A stretch of 64,000 bases of DNA, from NCBI GenBank assembly GCA_002529645.1, contig NAEP01000049.1, forward strand, positions 1-64,000, read 5' to 3'. Both the position numbers and the translations under genes were made by a program. The notes beneath the pieces are model-generated. The model worked only from the letters and a program-made list of their open reading frames with translations, was not told the DNA's origin and searched no databases. Below are positions 63,366-64,000 of this stretch, piece after piece. Origin of the DNA: Candidatus Lumbricidiphila eiseniae. Its GTDB lineage: Bacteria > Actinomycetota > Actinomycetes > Actinomycetales > Microbacteriaceae. Position 1 is the stretch's first letter. Every line of letters begins with the position of its first letter.

Positions 63366-64000
63366 ATGAGAGTGCTGGCCAGAAATCACCGTGCGGGGAT
63401 AGTAATCATCACGATTGCGACGGCAGTGTTGATAACGATCGGGGTGGTGCCGATGAACGCAAATACGACCGCTGCTGCTGCAGTACCCGGCCAGAACAGT
63501 ATGAACATACCGGGGGCCCTATCCTCACGTCTCGGCGATAACGACACCGTCACCAAAACCATCACCGTCGGCATGAGCCCGGCCTTGGTAGCGTTTACAC
63601 CGGACGGGAACACCGCATACGTCACCAACAACGGGTCAGATTCGGTGTCGAGGATTGACACAGCCACCGGAACAGTCACCAAAACCATCACCGTCGGCAC
63701 GAGCCCGTACGGGGTGGCGATCACACCGGATGGAAACACCGCGTACGTCACCAACTACTATTCAGATTCGGTGTCGAGGATTGACACAGCCACCGGAACA
63801 GTCACCAAAACCATCACCGTCGGCTCAAGCCCGTACGGGGTGGCGATCACACCGGATGGGAACACCGCATACGTCACCAACAACGGGTCGAATTCGGTGT
63901 CGAGGATTGACACGGCCACCGGAACAGTCACCAAAACCATCACCGTCGGCACGAGCCCGTACGGGGTGGCGATCACACCGGATGGAAACACCGCGTACGT
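63366..64000 (+). CDS. Second secreted YVTN-type beta-propeller protein (cut by window end)
   Basis: ATG 63366 opens a frame that runs past the last base (211 codons visible). The signal peptide (RVLARNHRAGIVIITIATAV) and the following GQNSMNIPGALSSRLGDNDT match the first propeller protein, then come blades of TITVG-x-SP-YGVAITPDGNTAYVTN and RIDTATGTVTKT. Successive blades are nearly identical, more so than in the first protein. The C-terminal anchor is outside the window. Confidence 0.8.
   Translation, partial: MRVLARNHRAGIVIITIATAVLITIGVVPMNANTTAAAAVPGQNSMNIPGALSSRLGDNDTVTKTITVGMSPALVAFTPDGNTAYVTNNGSDSVSRIDTATGTVTKTITVGTSPYGVAITPDGNTAYVTNYYSDSVSRIDTATGTVTKTITVGSSPYGVAITPDGNTAYVTNNGSNSVSRIDTATGTVTKTITVGTSPYGVAITPDGNTAY

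Overview
The window is high-GC actinobacterial DNA, most likely from a member of the Micrococcales close to Microbacteriaceae (inference from gene content only). The markers are a fused Kgd-type 2-oxoglutarate enzyme, GuaB1, WhiB1, a SigH/RsrA-type sigma/anti-sigma pair, PdtaS, an Rv3235-family protein, GlnR, and a Ppk-MutT1 pair.

Layout. 1-8.6 kb: a cut gene end, two CNNM/CorC-type membrane proteins, guaB1 and kgd. 8.6-17.1 kb: anti-sigma/sigma factor, aroA, rsgA, a small membrane protein, whiB1, pdtaS, a CpaE/ParA-like ATPase and an Rv3235-family protein. 17.1-23.3 kb is accessory: a long leader, a secreted YVTN-type beta-propeller protein, an FAD oxidoreductase and an HTTM/DUF5819 pair. 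23.3-39.0 kb: secA, ygfZ-like, small membrane proteins, glnR, ppk, mutT1, a large surface protein, rimJ-like, galU, the 5-formyl-THF cyclo-ligase gene, an FmdB-type zinc-ribbon protein and mscL. 39.3-52.9 kb is a polyamine-type catabolic and uptake locus: aminotransferase, Lrp regulator, semialdehyde dehydrogenase, two cupin/FAD-oxidoreductase pairs, a PucR regulator and potABCD-like ABC genes. 53.4-59.7 kb: a helicase-like AAA protein and the divergent ald/aldR pair. 59.8-64 kb is accessory: an AT-richer secreted protein/2-TM protein pair, decayed IS630 and IS3 transposases, and a second copy of the leader plus beta-propeller gene cut by the window end.

Most striking are short arrays with a period of 60-61 bp in at least eight places. 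In each, 27-29 bp are repeated and the remaining 31-33 bp mostly differ between units. This is the geometry of a type I-E CRISPR array, but every locus has its own unrelated repeat, no cas gene is in the window, and several arrays start at or just after the stop codon of an ordinary gene. In most arrays with three or more units the repeat nearest the gene is the most degenerate. Insertion of 33-bp fragments with 28-bp target duplication, as in off-target Cas1-Cas2 integration, would explain this; it remains a hypothesis.

A second notable signal is the roughly 600-bp leader present twice in front of paralogous secreted propeller genes. It holds a stem preserved by compatible base changes, two inverted repeats and a partly conserved reading frame.
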